Shown piece by piece: positions 52,954-64,000 of a stretch of DNA of 64,000 bases; the first letter of the stretch is position 1, and every line of letters starts with the position of its first letter. Under the pieces are notes generated by a model, which was given only the letters and a program-made list of their open reading frames with translations, ran no database searches and was not told the DNA's origin. Source of the stretch: Calonectria ilicicola (lineage: Eukaryota; Ascomycota; Sordariomycetes; Hypocreales; Nectriaceae); NCBI GenBank assembly GCA_020809705.1, contig CP085834.1:3100001-3164000 (forward strand). The letters are read 5' to 3'. The translations under genes were made by a program, and so were the position numbers.

Positions 52954-55900
52954 TATTAAAAGCTTTTATTTAGTTAATTACCTATATTAACAATTAAGTA
53001 ATAATAATATCTAGAAAAATCCCATCACTATTGCTCCTTCTAGCAACACTAAGTTAACTATAGAACTATAGTAGATCAAGAAGAAACTTATAAATATATA
53101 AATATAACTTAAGGTAGAAAAAGCTAGAACTACTATAGTTAAAGGAAATAAGGGTAAAGATATTAGTGAAATTCTGAGACCCTCGGTCTTAGAGCCTTTT
53201 CTAGGAAAAGTCGCTAATATAATCCCCTTCCTTACCTAAATAAAGGAATACTTTTATTTTTTCCTAACCTAATTAATAACTCCTAAAATCTAAGTATTAT
53301 ATATTAAAATCTTTTTTAAAGAAATATAGGAGTATGGTTTGAATTTATTATAAGAGATTATTTAGAAAATAAGGATAATATTAATTAAAATAAAAAGATT
53401 TAAAAGATTTTTAAAGATTAAAAATATTTTAAAATTATTATTAAAGATAATTTTAATATAATTAATATAAAATAATAAATTATAAATTAATTATATAAAT
53501 TTAAATAAATAAAATCTTATAATTAATATTTAATTAAGTTTAAAAGAATTATAATATAAATAGCCTAGAATAATAATATATTAATAAAACTTTATTATAA
53601 AGGCTTAAAGAGTAAAATTAAAAATAAAATCTATAAAGAAGATTGGCTAAAGAAACTCTTAAAGTATATTAAAAGTATTATTAAAATTGATAAAAGATAA
53701 TTTAATTAATATAAAAAATATACCTAAGATAATAAAAACCTATATATTCCAAATAAAGAAAAAACCTAGAATAAGTAATAAAGTATTATATATAGGATTT
53801 ATTTAGGATTAATAGAATTTAGTACTATTTAAGGGTATAATAAAAGTAAGATTATTTACTTTAATTGTGGAAAGAAAGAATATAAATCCTTTAAATACTA
53901 CTCCTTAAAAATAGGAAATTAGTTTAAATCTATATTAGAAGAATAGAAATAACTTAATATTATAAAAACTTAATAGATTCTGGTATTAAAAGGAAAAGAG
54001 GATATTATAGGAAAAGTTGTTCTTACTATTATTAAGAAATATAAATTAATTACTATAGTTAAGTAATGTATGGAAAATTATAAGTTGTGTAAAGTAAAAT
54101 TTACCTTATAATAAGAAATTAATAAAACTATCCAAAAAGTATAATCAACCTAATAAAAAGGCTAGTCCTACCTTCCTTACAAATGGTTAGAACAAGCTAA
54201 GAAGATAGGAATCTTTATATCTATCCTAGATATATATACTAACAAAGCACTAGTATAGTAGGATACTTGCACTTATAATGAAAATGGAAATAGGAAATGG
54301 ATAATTAGTATTAAAAGAATAGCCTAATAAGTTAAGGAACCTTTATAAAATAAAGATAAAGTCTTTTTATTTATATAAAGCAAATAACAACTAGAAAATC
54401 ATAACCCCTAACCTATCTAATATAAGGAGGATAACCTTAGATTAAATATAATATATAAAGAATATAAGAATATCTTATAGGTAAGCTACTATAATTATAA
54501 TTACCTTTAATATATAGAATAAAAGTAATATATAATATACTTTCTTATTAAAGTAAAAGATATAATTATCTACCATGCCTATAAAAGATACTTCAATTGA
54601 TATAAAGTAATAGGAAGAAACCTTTATTACTAATTTATTATATTAGAATTAAGTAAGCTTAAGTTCCCTAATTGTAGTAAGCTGCCCTGGAATGAATGTT
54701 AAGATTTTAAATGTAATATTTATATAATAGATAAAGTAATAGCCTAGTACTAAATAAAACTAAAAAATGAATAGAGCCCTCTATAGAAGAGTAGTAGGAG
54801 TGGCTAGGGTAATAATTTTTAAAGTTATTAAAAGAACTTTTTAAAAAAGCTTTATATTTTACAACTAAAAAGTAACTTTAATAATAATTAGAAATAAAAG
54901 TAAAGATTAAAAGAAAGTAATATAATATTATAGTGGATAGTGGAGCTAAGTAAAATTATATAAATTCTTAAGTAATTAATAAACTTTAACTACTATAAAT
55001 AATAAAAATTAACTTATATAAAATTATTAATATAGAAGAAATACTTTTTAAATATAATAATAGTATTATAGATAAAAAGATTAATTATTTAAAAGTCTTT
55101 ATTAAAAAAAAACTAAAAAATAACCTTTAATATTATTAATATTAAATAATATAATCTAATTTTAGGGTACCTATAGTTATATTAATATAACTTTAATATT
55201 TACTAATATATTAACTAGATATAAATACCTAAGAAATATAATATAGCTAGTGATATTTTTATAAAATATAATAAGAGATCTTAAACTTTTAGCCCTAATC
55301 AAATAGAAGATATAAGTAAAGAAGAATCTTTACCACCCAAAGGAATAAAATATAAATATAAGAATAGTTAAAAAAGGTAAAGATAATAAACAATTGCTTA
55401 CCTTAAAATATAATTTTAATAAATTAATAAAAGCTTTAAAGAAATAAAGATTAAAGTAGAAATAAATAGATTATATAATATACCTTTATAGTACTAAATC
55501 TACAAAAAGCTCTTTATAAAAGAACTAGATATTAGACTACTTAAGTTTAGCTAGTAGGATTATGAAATTATCCTTAAAGATAGATCTAATATCCGATTTT
55601 ACTTTATTTATAATCTTAATTAAATTAAACTTAATATTTTAAAAAATATATTTAAGATATACTTAAAAAGGGATATATTTATATTTTAAACTTTAAAGCT
55701 AATTATCTTATTATATTTATATTTAAGAAAAATAGGAAGTTATACCTTATTGTGGATTATTAATAGTTTAATAATATTACTATTAAAGATTGTACTTTAC
55801 TACCATTAATTAATAAAATAAAGGATTATTTTTATAGAGTTAATATCTTTATTATACTAGATCTTAAAGAAGTATATAATCTTATTTATATTAAAGAAGA

Positions 55901-57394
55901 ATATAAATAGAAAACTGCTTTCTGAATTAAATTTGGACTATTTAAATATTTAATTATGTTTTTAAACTTATAAATATATTAATATTATTTTAATAAATAA
56001 TAATTAATATATTATAAGAATATCTAGATATCTTTGTTATTTACTATTTAAATAATATTTTTATCTTCTCTAAAAATAAAAAAGAATATAAAGAATATAT
56101 TTATAAGATCTTAAAAGCTCTCCAAGACACTAAACTTCTAATTAAATTAGAAAAAAGTAAGTTCTATACTTAAAAAGTAGAATTTCTAGAATATATTATT
56201 AGCCCTAATGAAATTTACATAGACCTAAAGAAAGTTACTATAGTAAAAGATTAGAAGGAATTTATTAATATAAAGAAAGTATAAGCCTTCCTTAGATTTA
56301 TTAATTATTATTAAAGATTTATTAAGAGGTTTAGTAAAATTATTTTAGATATAATAGAACTAATTAAGAAAGGAATTACCTTTTAATAGGAAAATAAAGT
56401 ATAATAATTATTCAAAGCTATAAGAAATACTATTTCAAAGGAACCTATTCTTATAATATTTAACCTTAATAAGCCCATAGAGCTAGAAACCGATATATTG
56501 GACTTCGCCTTAGGGGCCTAGATTAGATAATAAGATAAATAAAAAAACCTACATCCTATAGCATTCTACTTATATAAGCTATATAGCCTTAAGCTAAACT
56601 ACTCTATCTATAATAAAGAATTCCTTATTATTGTTAATACTTTTAGAGAATTTTAATAATATTTATTAGAAAGTAATTATAAAATTATAATATATACTAA
56701 CTATAAAAATATTATCTATTTTATAATTACTTAAAAACTTAGTAAAAGATAATTATAATATATAGAATACCTATCCAAATTCAACTATTAAATTATCTAT
56801 ATTAAAGAAACTAAAAATAGCTGCGCTAATACGATTAGCCGCCGACCTAATTATAATATAGAAAAACCAAAAATATAGGAAAAACTATTGACCTATAATA
56901 CTAATAGAGGACTAGAATAGGCCCTAATTAGTAGAATGATAATAGAAACAAAGAAAATAATTATTATTATAAGAGTAGGAGGATTACTATATATAACTAG
57001 AACCATTACTATGGAAATACTAATATAATAAGTGGAATAAGATAATTTATTATTAAGGAAAATTGAAGAATATAATCTAGTACTTTTAGAAAAAAGAAAA
57101 CAAACTACCTATAAGTGCTAGAGGAATACTAAATAGAACTAATAAGGGATATTTATAAATATCCCTTATATAGCTATAAAGGTATTAATAAAATCCTTAA
57201 ATGAGTTAAATAGATATTTTCCTTTAATAAGATAAAAAAGAAAGTTGAATAAGTATATAAGGAATATAGCCTATATTAATACTTTAAAAAACCAAGATAT
57301 AAACTATATAGATTATTATAACTATCCCCTATTATATAATGATTATAAGATTTAATTATAATAGACTTTATTATTAATCTTCCTTTATTAATAG
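52553..57394 (+). mobile_element. RIP-destroyed Gypsy copy, interrupted by young copy 2
   Basis: It opens with a 401-bp LTR (52553-52953) and continues with recognisable but mutated gag (from about 53012) and pol text. Examples are the damaged protease region near 54940, the RT region near 55730-56050 and the integrase region to 57394. Stops saturate all frames. The sequence ends at the codon equivalent of copy 1 position about 2931, exactly where copy 2 begins. The rest must lie right of the window. Confidence 0.92.
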
Positions 57395-57789
57395 TGTAAC
57401 GGTCTGGTCAATTCCCAACTTGATGAACCAATCAGAACGAAGGGTTTATTGTTGGCAGGATGGTTAGGCGCGTTATGGTAAATAGAGCAATGGAAGTGTT
57501 ACGTTAGGTAATAGTCAATCGCAATTGAGGTAACCAAGTTGTATTGAAAGCTGGCTAGTATCGGCCATAAGGGCGGATTCTAACCTGTCTATATACTATT
57601 ATCGTAGTAGGCGCTCACTGTGTTGGTTCTATCTAAGTATTGGTGATCGGATGGGTGATCACAGGGTGATCACCAACATTATGGGTGATCGCGAGTGAGC
57701 GCTTCCTTATTGGTTGGTGTGGGGCTATAGGGTAGGTAGGTGTTAGTTCTGCCGTCGTAGACCGCCTAGGCGTGTCATGGGTCATAACA
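57395..57789 (-). repeat. 3' LTR of copy 2 (395 bp)
   Basis: It is the same length and sequence as the LTR at 4604-4998 in inverse orientation. The GATCACC array is mirrored at 57642-57690 and the TATATA at 57590-57595. Confidence 0.93.
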
Positions 57790-57885
57790 CGATGTCCCCC
57801 CTCTGTTGGTCTTGTCCTCAAGGCCCGTTAGTTCGACCTTGTGTGTGAGTTTCCCCATTTTTAACCTTCAAAATATTTTCTAATT

Positions 57886-58506
57886 ATGCCTCGTGGTCCA
57901 GGTGATTCCAAACAGCGTCTTCGTGCCAAGGCCCGAGCTCAGCTTATTAACTCAACGGGTTTTGAAATCATGCCGTGTTCATTCTGTTCCTCTAAGGGTT
58001 TGCGATGCAAGATGTTGCCGGATTCTGGTGACCGTTGCGGCGAGTGCACTCGTCGTGGTAGGACCTGTGATGCTTCAGAGGCGTCTTTGGCTGCGTGTGC
58101 GTCATTTTATGGTGGTGAATGTGGTTGGTTGCTGACTTTGGTAGTAAACCGGATAAATCGGGAGTCCGATCGTTTGGATATAGAGGAAGAGGTCGCTGAG
58201 GAGGAGTTCCTTCGTGTACAAGCGGAGGCGCTTGCGGCTCAGGCCAAGGTTCAGGAATCCTTGAACCGTTTATCCCGTCTTCGTCGTCAGAAACGTCAAC
58301 TCAAGACGAAGGGTGTGGAGATGGTGCGTCGTGGGCTTTCTTCTTTGGATGAGTTGGAAGAGGCGGATCGGGTAGAGTCGGAAGCCGTTGTTCAGGCGCA
58401 GTCTTTAGGGGCAGTGGATGTTATCGATTGGAACGCTGTTGACCTCGATGGTTTGCTTGGCGTTGTGTCCTCAGGAACGCTTCCAGCAGCTTCGAGCAGT
58501 GCGTGA
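57886..58506 (+). CDS. Antisense retrotransposon gene: Zn2Cys6-type protein (copy 2)
   Basis: The 206-residue product is the same as that of 3887-4507, with the C-x2-C-x6-C-x9-C-x2-C-x6-C cluster at about 31-61 and a helical, Glu/Arg-rich middle. Here it lies on the plus strand because the element is inverted. It stays intact although pol in this copy has three extra frameshifts. It begins 97 bp from the LTR, and its 3' end overlaps the chromodomain end of pol. Confidence 0.75.
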   Translation: MPRGPGDSKQRLRAKARAQLINSTGFEIMPCSFCSSKGLRCKMLPDSGDRCGECTRRGRTCDASEASLAACASFYGGECGWLLTLVVNRINRESDRLDIEEEVAEEEFLRVQAEALAAQAKVQESLNRLSRLRRQKRQLKTKGVEMVRRGLSSLDELEEADRVESEAVVQAQSLGAVDVIDWNAVDLDGLLGVVSSGTLPAASSSA

Positions 58507-61500
58507 GATGTTTCGCGGGTTCCCATGTTGTTTCTTTATAGCCTTTCCATTTAATTTCAAATTTCCCGTCTTCTTCTCTCCTTTGTAGGATTTTTTCGAC
58601 TTCCCACTGATCTTCTGGGTTTTCTATTTGTGGTTTGTAGCTGGGTCCTGTATTGACTTGGATGCCGTCACCGGGTTCTAGCAGTGAAATGTGGAAGATA
58701 GGGTGCACTTTAATGTTGTCTGGGAGGTCGAGTTCATAGTTGTTTTCTGATATTTTTCTTTTAATGGGGTATGGTCCAATCTGCGTGAAGTCGATTTTTT
58801 TGTTTTGTCTTTTTGTTGCAAGATTTTTTGTTGCTAGGTAGACCATGTCTCCCTCCGAAAAGGTTGGTCCCTTCAGCCTTTTGAGGTTGTAATGTCTCTT
58901 CATGATGTTACGGACGAACTCAAGTTCTGTCTTCATTTCTTCATGTAATTTTCTTAGATCATCTGACTTGATCATAGCTTTTGCTTGGATTGTGCCTTCT
59001 AAGGGGCTCGGTAAGCATCTGGTGTGAAGCCAAAATTGGCTTTTGCTGGTGTTGTCTTAATGCTGTGATTGTAGGATGTGTTATGTGCTAGCTGTGCGAT
59101 AGGTAACTTTTCTACCCAGTCGGTTTGTTCGTAGTTAATGTAGCATCGTAGATATTGCTCAATTTCCTGGTTTTGGCGTTCGGTTTGTCCGTCTGTTTGG
59201 GGGTGGAAAGCTGTGCTTAGCTTGTGGTTTAACCCCATTAAGGACATCAGGCTTTGCCAAAACTTAGATGCAAATGGTTGTCCTCTATCCGATATGATTT
59301 CGGTTGGTAGGCCGTGTATAGCGACTATATGTCGAAAGAAAAGGTAGGCGAATTGTTCTTCTTTTGTTGCTTTATTATATGGGAGATAATATGCTGCTTT
59401 CGTGAAGCGATCAACAATAACGAAAATACTATCATAGTATACTCCTGTAGCAGGGTCTGCTGACAAGGGGAGGTTGGTAATAAAGTCCATTGTGATTGAG
59501 TCCCATGGTCGTTGTGCGACAGGGGATGGTTGCAATAATCCGTATGGTTTGTGTCTTGGTTTTTGGAGTGTCGACATAGGCTGCATTCCTTACATACTTG
59601 TTCAACTTTCTTTTTCATCTTACTAAAGGAAAATGTCTGTTTGACTCGTTCAAGGGTTTTGTTGATGCCTTTGTGGCCATGCAAGGGGTGTTCGTGAATG
59701 TCCCTTATTAACTCCATTTGGTGTTCTTCTGGCACTTGTAGGTAGTCCGTTTTTCTTCTTCTGGAAGTGCTAGATTGTATTCTTCGATTTTCCTTAGTAG
59801 TGGATTGCCCTGTTCCACTCGTTGTGTGGGTATTTCCGCAGTAGTGGTTCTGGTTGCACGCGGCAATCCTCCTATTCTCATAGCGGCGATTATTTTCTTT
59901 GTTTCTATTGTCATTCCACTGATTGGGGCTTGTTCTAGTCCTCCGTTGGTGTTGTAGATCAATAGTTTTTCTTGTGTTTTTGGTTTTTCTGTGTTGTAGT
60001 CAGGTCGGCGGCTGATCGCATCGGCGCGGCCATTCTCAGTTCCTTTAACATGAACGATTTGATAGTCGAATTCGGATAGGTATTCTGCATATCGTAGTTG
60101 CCTTCCACTGAGTTTTTGAGTGGTTGCGAAGTAGGCAATGTTTTTATGGTCGGTGTATACTGTGATTTTGTGGTTGCTTCCTAAAAGGTATTGTCGGAAT
60201 TCTTTGAAAGCGTTGACAATAGCAAGGAATTCTTTATCGTAGATGGGGTAGTTTAGCTCAGGGCCATGTAGCTTATGCGAGTAGAATGCTATAGGATGTA
60301 GGTTTCCTTGTTCATCTCGTTGTCCGATCTGGGCCCCTAGGGCGAAGTCCGATGCATCGGTTTCTAGCTCTATAGGCTTATCAGGGTCGAACATTGCAAG
60401 GATGGGTTCTTCTAAAATAGCATTTTTTATGGCTTCGAATGATTGTTGTGCTTTATTTCCCCATCGAAAGGTAATTCCTTTCTTAGTTAGTTCTGTCATG
60501 CCTGAGGCGATTTTACTAAATCCCTTAATGAATCTTCGGTAATAGTTAGCAAATCCGAGGAAGGCTTGTACTTCCTTCACATTAGTAGGTTCCTTCCAAT
60601 CTTTTACTGCAGCAACTTTCTTTGGGTCCATGCGAATTTCGTTAGGGCTGATAATGTGTCCTAGAAATTCTACTTCTTGAGTGTGGAACTTGCTTTTTCT
60701 GGTTCAACCAGGAGTTTGGCGTCTTGGAGGGCTTTTAAGACCTTATGAACGTGTTCTTCATGTTCTTCCTCGTTTTTGGAGAAGATGAGGATATCGTCCA
60801 GGTAGCAGACAACAAAGATATCTAAGTGTTCTCGTAATACATTGGTTATCATTCGCTGAAATGATGCCGGTGCATTTGTGAGTCCAAAAGGCATAACTAG
60901 GTATTCAAACAGTCCAAACTTAGTTCGGAAAGCGGTTTTCCATTCATGTCCTTCTTTAATGCGAATAAGATTGTATGCTCCTTTAAGATCCAGTGCAGTA
61001 AAGATGTTGGCTCCATGAAGGCGATCCTTCATTTCATTAATCAATGGTAGTGGAGTGCGATCTTTAATGGTGATATCGTTGAGCTGTCGGTAGTCCACGA
61101 CGAGGCGTAGCTTCCCGTTTTTCTTAGGCACAAACATGACAGGGTAACCAGCTTCGGAGTTTGAAATACGGATATATCCCTTTTTGAGCATATCTTGGAT
61201 GTATTCCTTCAGGGTATCAAGCTCGATTTGGTTGAGATTATAAATAGGGTAAAATCGGGTGTTGGATCCGTCTTTAAGGACGATTTCGTGATCCCACTGG
61301 CTAAACTCAGGTAGTCCAGTGTCTAGTTCTTCTGCGAAGAGCTTTTCATAGATTCGGTACTGTGGGGGTACATTGTGCAGTCTGTCTGTTTCTGCTTCAG
61401 CCTTCATTTCTTTGAGGCTTTTATCGATTTGTTGGAACTGTGTTCTAAGGCAGGCGATCGTTCGTTGTCTTTGCCTTTTCTGACCGTTCTTGTGTTTATG

Positions 61501-61923
61501 TTTTGTTCCTTTGGGTGGCGAAGATTCTCCTTCGCTCATGTCTCCTGCTTGGTCAGGGCTAGGAGTTCGAGATCTCTCATCGTGTTTTATGGAAATATCG
61601 CTGGCTGCATCATACTCCTCGGGTATTTGCACCTGGCCAGTACGCCAGCAGATATTAGGGTTGTATCGGTATAACCATGGGTACCCTAAAACTAGGTCGT
61701 GTTGTCCGATATCAACAATATCGAAGGTTATTCCTTGGTTCTTTCCTTCAACGAAGACTTTCAGGTGATCAATCTTTTTGTCTATAATACCGTTGTTATA
61801 TCCAAAGGGTGTTCCTTCTATATTGATGATTTCGTACGGGTCGACTTTCGTTGTCCATGGTAGCTGAAGTTCGTTAACTACTCGAGGATTCACGTAGTTT
61901 CGCTCAGCTCCGCTATCCACCAT
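58421..61923 (-). pseudogene. Pol of copy 2, broken by single-base losses
   Basis: The same protease, RT, RNase H, integrase and chromodomain order as copy 1 is readable. The frame is open over 61923-60670, 60631-59708, 59735-59325, 59586-58999 and 58975-58421. Besides the -1 break shared with copy 1 (at the T5 run 59560-59564), this copy has three private breaks. All are one base short in a homopolymer: A6 to A5 near 60695 (after the RT), A6 to A5 near 59750, and C5 to C4 near 59004. They could be real decay or consensus errors. Confidence 0.85.
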
Positions 61924-62064
61924 AGCGTTACACCACTTCCCTTTAATCCTTACTTCTATTTCTAATCGTCGTCGGGGTTGCTCTTTAGTTGTAGAGTATA
62001 GAGCTTTTTAGGGAGTTCTTTCGGTAACTCCGGGGTCGTTGCCCTAGCCGCTCCTGCTGCTCTT

Positions 62065-63846
62065 CTACAGGGGGCTCCGCTCGTTTTTTGGTTTTGTTCG
62101 GTGCCAGGCCATTGCTTTATCTATCATGTGGATATCGCATTTGGGGTCTTGACATTCATTCCAGGGCAGCTCGCTGCAATCGGGGAACTCAGGCTCACCT
62201 GGTTCCAACATAGTGAACTGGTAGTGGGGGTTTCTTCCCGTTACTTCGTGTCGGTCGAAGTGTCTCCCATAGGCGCGGTGGATGACCACGTCTTCTACCC
62301 TAATGGGAAAGCATGCTGCATGCTGCTTTTGTTCCATGTGTTGGAGGCAGTCGTGGTCGTAGCAGCTTACCCATGAGATGTTCTTATGTTCTTCGTGTAC
62401 CGTGTTTAGTCTAGGGTCATCCTCCTTATGTTGGATAGGTCGGGGGTCGCGGTTTCCTGGTTGCCATTCGCTTCGCGCAAGTAGGAAGACTTTGTCTCCG
62501 TCCCACGAGGGTTCCCTGACTTGTTGGGCCATTCTTTTAATACTAGTTGTCCATTTCCTGTTTCCATTTTCGTCATAAGTGCAGGTATCCCACCATGCTG
62601 GTGCTTTGTCGGTATACACATCTAGGATGGATGCAGGGATTCCTATCTTCTTGGCTCGTTCCAACCATTCGTGGGGAAGGCAGGACTGGCCTTCTTGTCG
62701 GGTTGACCATGCTTTTCGGATGGCTTCATCGATTTCTTGTTGCGGAGTGAGTTTTACCTTGCGCAACTCATGGTTTTCCGTACATTGCTTAACTATGGTG
62801 GTTGGTTCATGTTTCTTAATGACAGCAAGAACAACTTTTCCTGTGGTATCCTCTTTTCCTTCTGGTACCGGGGTCCATTGAGTTTTCATAGTGTTGAGTT
62901 GTTTCTGTCCTTCTGGTATGGGTTTGAACTGATTTCCTGTTTTCGGGGAGCGGCATTCGAAGGATTTATGTCCTTTTTTCCCGCAGTTGAAGCAGGTAAT
63001 CTTACTTTTGTCATACCCCTGGGTGGCGCCGAGTTCCATTGGCCCTGAATGAGTCCCGTGTGCGGTGCTTTGTTGCTTATTCTGGGTTTTTCCTTTATTC
63101 GGGATATATGGGTTTTTGTTATCTCGGGCGCGTTCCTTGCGTCGGTTAAATTGTCTTTCGTCGATCTTGACAGCACTTTTGATATACTCCGAGAGTTTTT
63201 CTGGCCGGTCTTCTTTATAGATTTCGTCCTTGACTTCGCCCTTCAGGCCTCTATAGTAGAGTTCCATTAGTGCGTCGTCATCCCAGGCTGTTCGTGCTGC
63301 AATCCTTTTGAACTCGGCCGAATACTGGCTGCAGGATTTTGTTTGTTTAAGTTCGTATAACTGGTTTACAGCTTGTTGTTCCATATCGATCGTGCCGAAA
63401 TTGTCTTTAATAGCGGTTTCGAAATGTTCCCAGTCTCTGAAGATCTCTCGGGTCTCTTCATTTTGGTCGGCGTCGTCCTCGTTTTCCAGATAGTCTCTCA
63501 TGATGGGTTCAAACCATACTCCTGCGTCTCCTTGGAGGAGGGTTTTGGTGTATAGTACCTGGGCTTCGGGGGTTGCAAGTCGCGTTGGGAAAAAGCGGAA
63601 GTATCCCTTCATTCGGGTGAGGAAGGGGACTACATCGGCAGCCTTTCCTAGGAAGGGCTCTGGGACCGGGGGTCTCAGAATTTCACCAATGTCTTTACCC
63701 TTGTTTCCTTCAACCGTGGTGGTTCCGGCTTTTTCTGCTTTAAGTTGTGCTTGTGCATCTGCGAGTTTCTTCTTAACCTGCTGCAGTTCCGTAGTCAACT
63801 CGGCGTTGCTAGGAGGAGCAGTGGCGGCGGGGTTCTTTCCGGACAT
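62065..63846 (-). CDS. Gag polyprotein of the Gypsy element (complete)
   Basis: This is 593 residues. A coiled-coil N-terminus (LTTELQQVKKKLADAQAQLKAEK) is followed by a retrotransposon gag domain near 75-235, with the WFEPIMRDYLEN and QLYELKQTKSCSQYSAEFKRI patterns. A basic linker comes next, then one CCHC zinc knuckle CFNCGKKGHKSFEC near 285-298. The long C-terminal extension of about 290 residues is matched by the tail at 2-325. Gag forms the virus-like particle and packages RNA. The start is the first ATG after the 5' LTR and leader (about 55 bp). Confidence 0.92.
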   Translation of the reverse strand: MSGKNPAATAPPSNAELTTELQQVKKKLADAQAQLKAEKAGTTTVEGNKGKDIGEILRPPVPEPFLGKAADVVPFLTRMKGYFRFFPTRLATPEAQVLYTKTLLQGDAGVWFEPIMRDYLENEDDADQNEETREIFRDWEHFETAIKDNFGTIDMEQQAVNQLYELKQTKSCSQYSAEFKRIAARTAWDDDALMELYYRGLKGEVKDEIYKEDRPEKLSEYIKSAVKIDERQFNRRKERARDNKNPYIPNKGKTQNKQQSTAHGTHSGPMELGATQGYDKSKITCFNCGKKGHKSFECRSPKTGNQFKPIPEGQKQLNTMKTQWTPVPEGKEDTTGKVVLAVIKKHEPTTIVKQCTENHELRKVKLTPQQEIDEAIRKAWSTRQEGQSCLPHEWLERAKKIGIPASILDVYTDKAPAWWDTCTYDENGNRKWTTSIKRMAQQVREPSWDGDKVFLLARSEWQPGNRDPRPIQHKEDDPRLNTVHEEHKNISWVSCYDHDCLQHMEQKQHAACFPIRVEDVVIHRAYGRHFDRHEVTGRNPHYQFTMLEPGEPEFPDCSELPWNECQDPKCDIHMIDKAMAWHRTKPKNERSPL

Positions 63847-63901
63847 TGTTATTGCTCAATTGTTGACGCGGGTAACCAACTGAACAAGAGCTTTCAACGT
63901 G

Positions 63902-64000
63902 TAACGGTCTGGTCAATTCCCAACTTGATGAACCAATCAGAACGAAGGGTTTATTGTTGGCAGGATGGTTAGGCGCGTTATGGTAAATAGAGCAATGGAA
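63902..64000 (-). repeat. 5' LTR of copy 2 (first 99 bp as seen from its inner end)
   Basis: The sequence from 63902 matches 57395 onward without a visible difference until the window ends, marking the inner edge of the 5' LTR. The primer-binding region lies between it and gag (63847-63901). No standard tRNA 3'-end complement was identified there with confidence. Confidence 0.9.

Larger units (their letters stand above)
57395..64000 (-). mobile_element. Young Ty3/Gypsy retrotransposon, copy 2 (inverted, 5' LTR cut by window end)
   Basis: It is near-identical to copy 1 and includes the complete gag missing there. The order from right to left is 5' LTR (partial), gag, pol, antisense gene, polypurine tract (57793-57804) and 3' LTR. 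It is inserted into the RIPed copy; the left target duplication should be AATAG (57390-57394). The coordinate relation to copy 1 near the LTR is position x to 62393 minus x. Confidence 0.95.

Noticed and set aside
61375..61768. Plus-strand frames of 92-99 codons across pol of copy 2 (also 622-1015 in copy 1)
   Set aside because: They are antisense shadows of the protease-RT linker. Unlike the zinc-cluster gene they have no domain pattern.
63847..63901. Primer-binding site for a specific tRNA
   Set aside because: The stretch after the 5' LTR does not show a clear complement to a tRNA 3' end by eye. Self-priming or another tRNA cannot be decided without a search.

Overview
The window comes from a filamentous ascomycete (Pezizomycotina). 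The protein genes carry short spliceosomal introns of about 48-98 bp with GTAAGT-type donors. The gene families are fungal: HET-domain proteins, a NACHT-type NLR, F-box proteins, a fungal rhodopsin-domain membrane protein and a fungal-specific transcription-factor domain. Old transposon copies are rewritten into A+T in the manner of repeat-induced point mutation (RIP). The genus cannot be fixed from the sequence.

Both ends are built from one Ty3/Gypsy LTR retrotransposon family. A young, un-RIPed copy fills 1-4998 (+ strand, 5' end outside the window) and a second fills 57395-64000 (- strand, 5' LTR cut by the window end). They form inverted arms around about 52.4 kb. Each sits inside an older RIP-destroyed relative: 4999-5709 on the left and 52553-57394 on the right. 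The family has 395-bp LTRs, gag with a zinc knuckle, pol (protease, RT, RNase H, integrase, chromodomain), and an antisense 206-codon gene beside the 3' LTR. That gene encodes a perfectly spaced Zn2Cys6 cluster followed by a helical region. The LTR holds four GATCACC boxes upstream of a TATATA element. Together these suggest an element that carries its own DNA-binding regulator.

Between the arms lies an accessory-type gene island. Left to right: a fungal transcription-factor-domain gene (7.4-9.1 kb), an Old Yellow Enzyme family oxidoreductase (9.7-10.8 kb), tRNA-Gly(TCC) with a tiny intron (11.1 kb), a membrane-like/ankyrin fusion protein (11.9-14.7 kb), an AhpD-like protein (15.2-15.9 kb), an enolase-superfamily pseudogene (17.5-18.0 kb), a pure A+T relic (18.6-19.2 kb), a five-exon rhodopsin-domain membrane protein (21.2-22.5 kb), a DUF7053-like protein (25.3-26.0 kb), an F-box protein (26.6-28.0 kb), a U2 snRNA gene (28.5-28.6 kb), a kinase-like protein (29.3-30.4 kb), a small two-exon gene (30.7-31.2 kb), a HET pseudogene with two nonsense codons (31.9-34.0 kb), an intact HET protein (34.3-36.7 kb), a second F-box-like protein (37.1-38.7 kb), a twelve-exon Rad5/Rad16-like SNF2 helicase (39.2-42.9 kb), a divergently transcribed six-exon NACHT protein ending in C2H2 fingers and a Gln-rich tail (43.5-47.0 kb), a PEP-mutase/isocitrate-lyase superfamily enzyme (48.2-49.1 kb), and a 5'-truncated AAA ATPase (49.4-50.3 kb) that abuts RIPed DNA.

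HET, NLR, ankyrin and F-box genes packed between transposon arms are typical of fungal nonself-recognition or accessory compartments. The metabolic genes are not obviously one pathway. Exon structures were read by eye from frame continuity and splice consensus; for the four main multi-exon genes the exon sums are divisible by three. Transcript support is absent.
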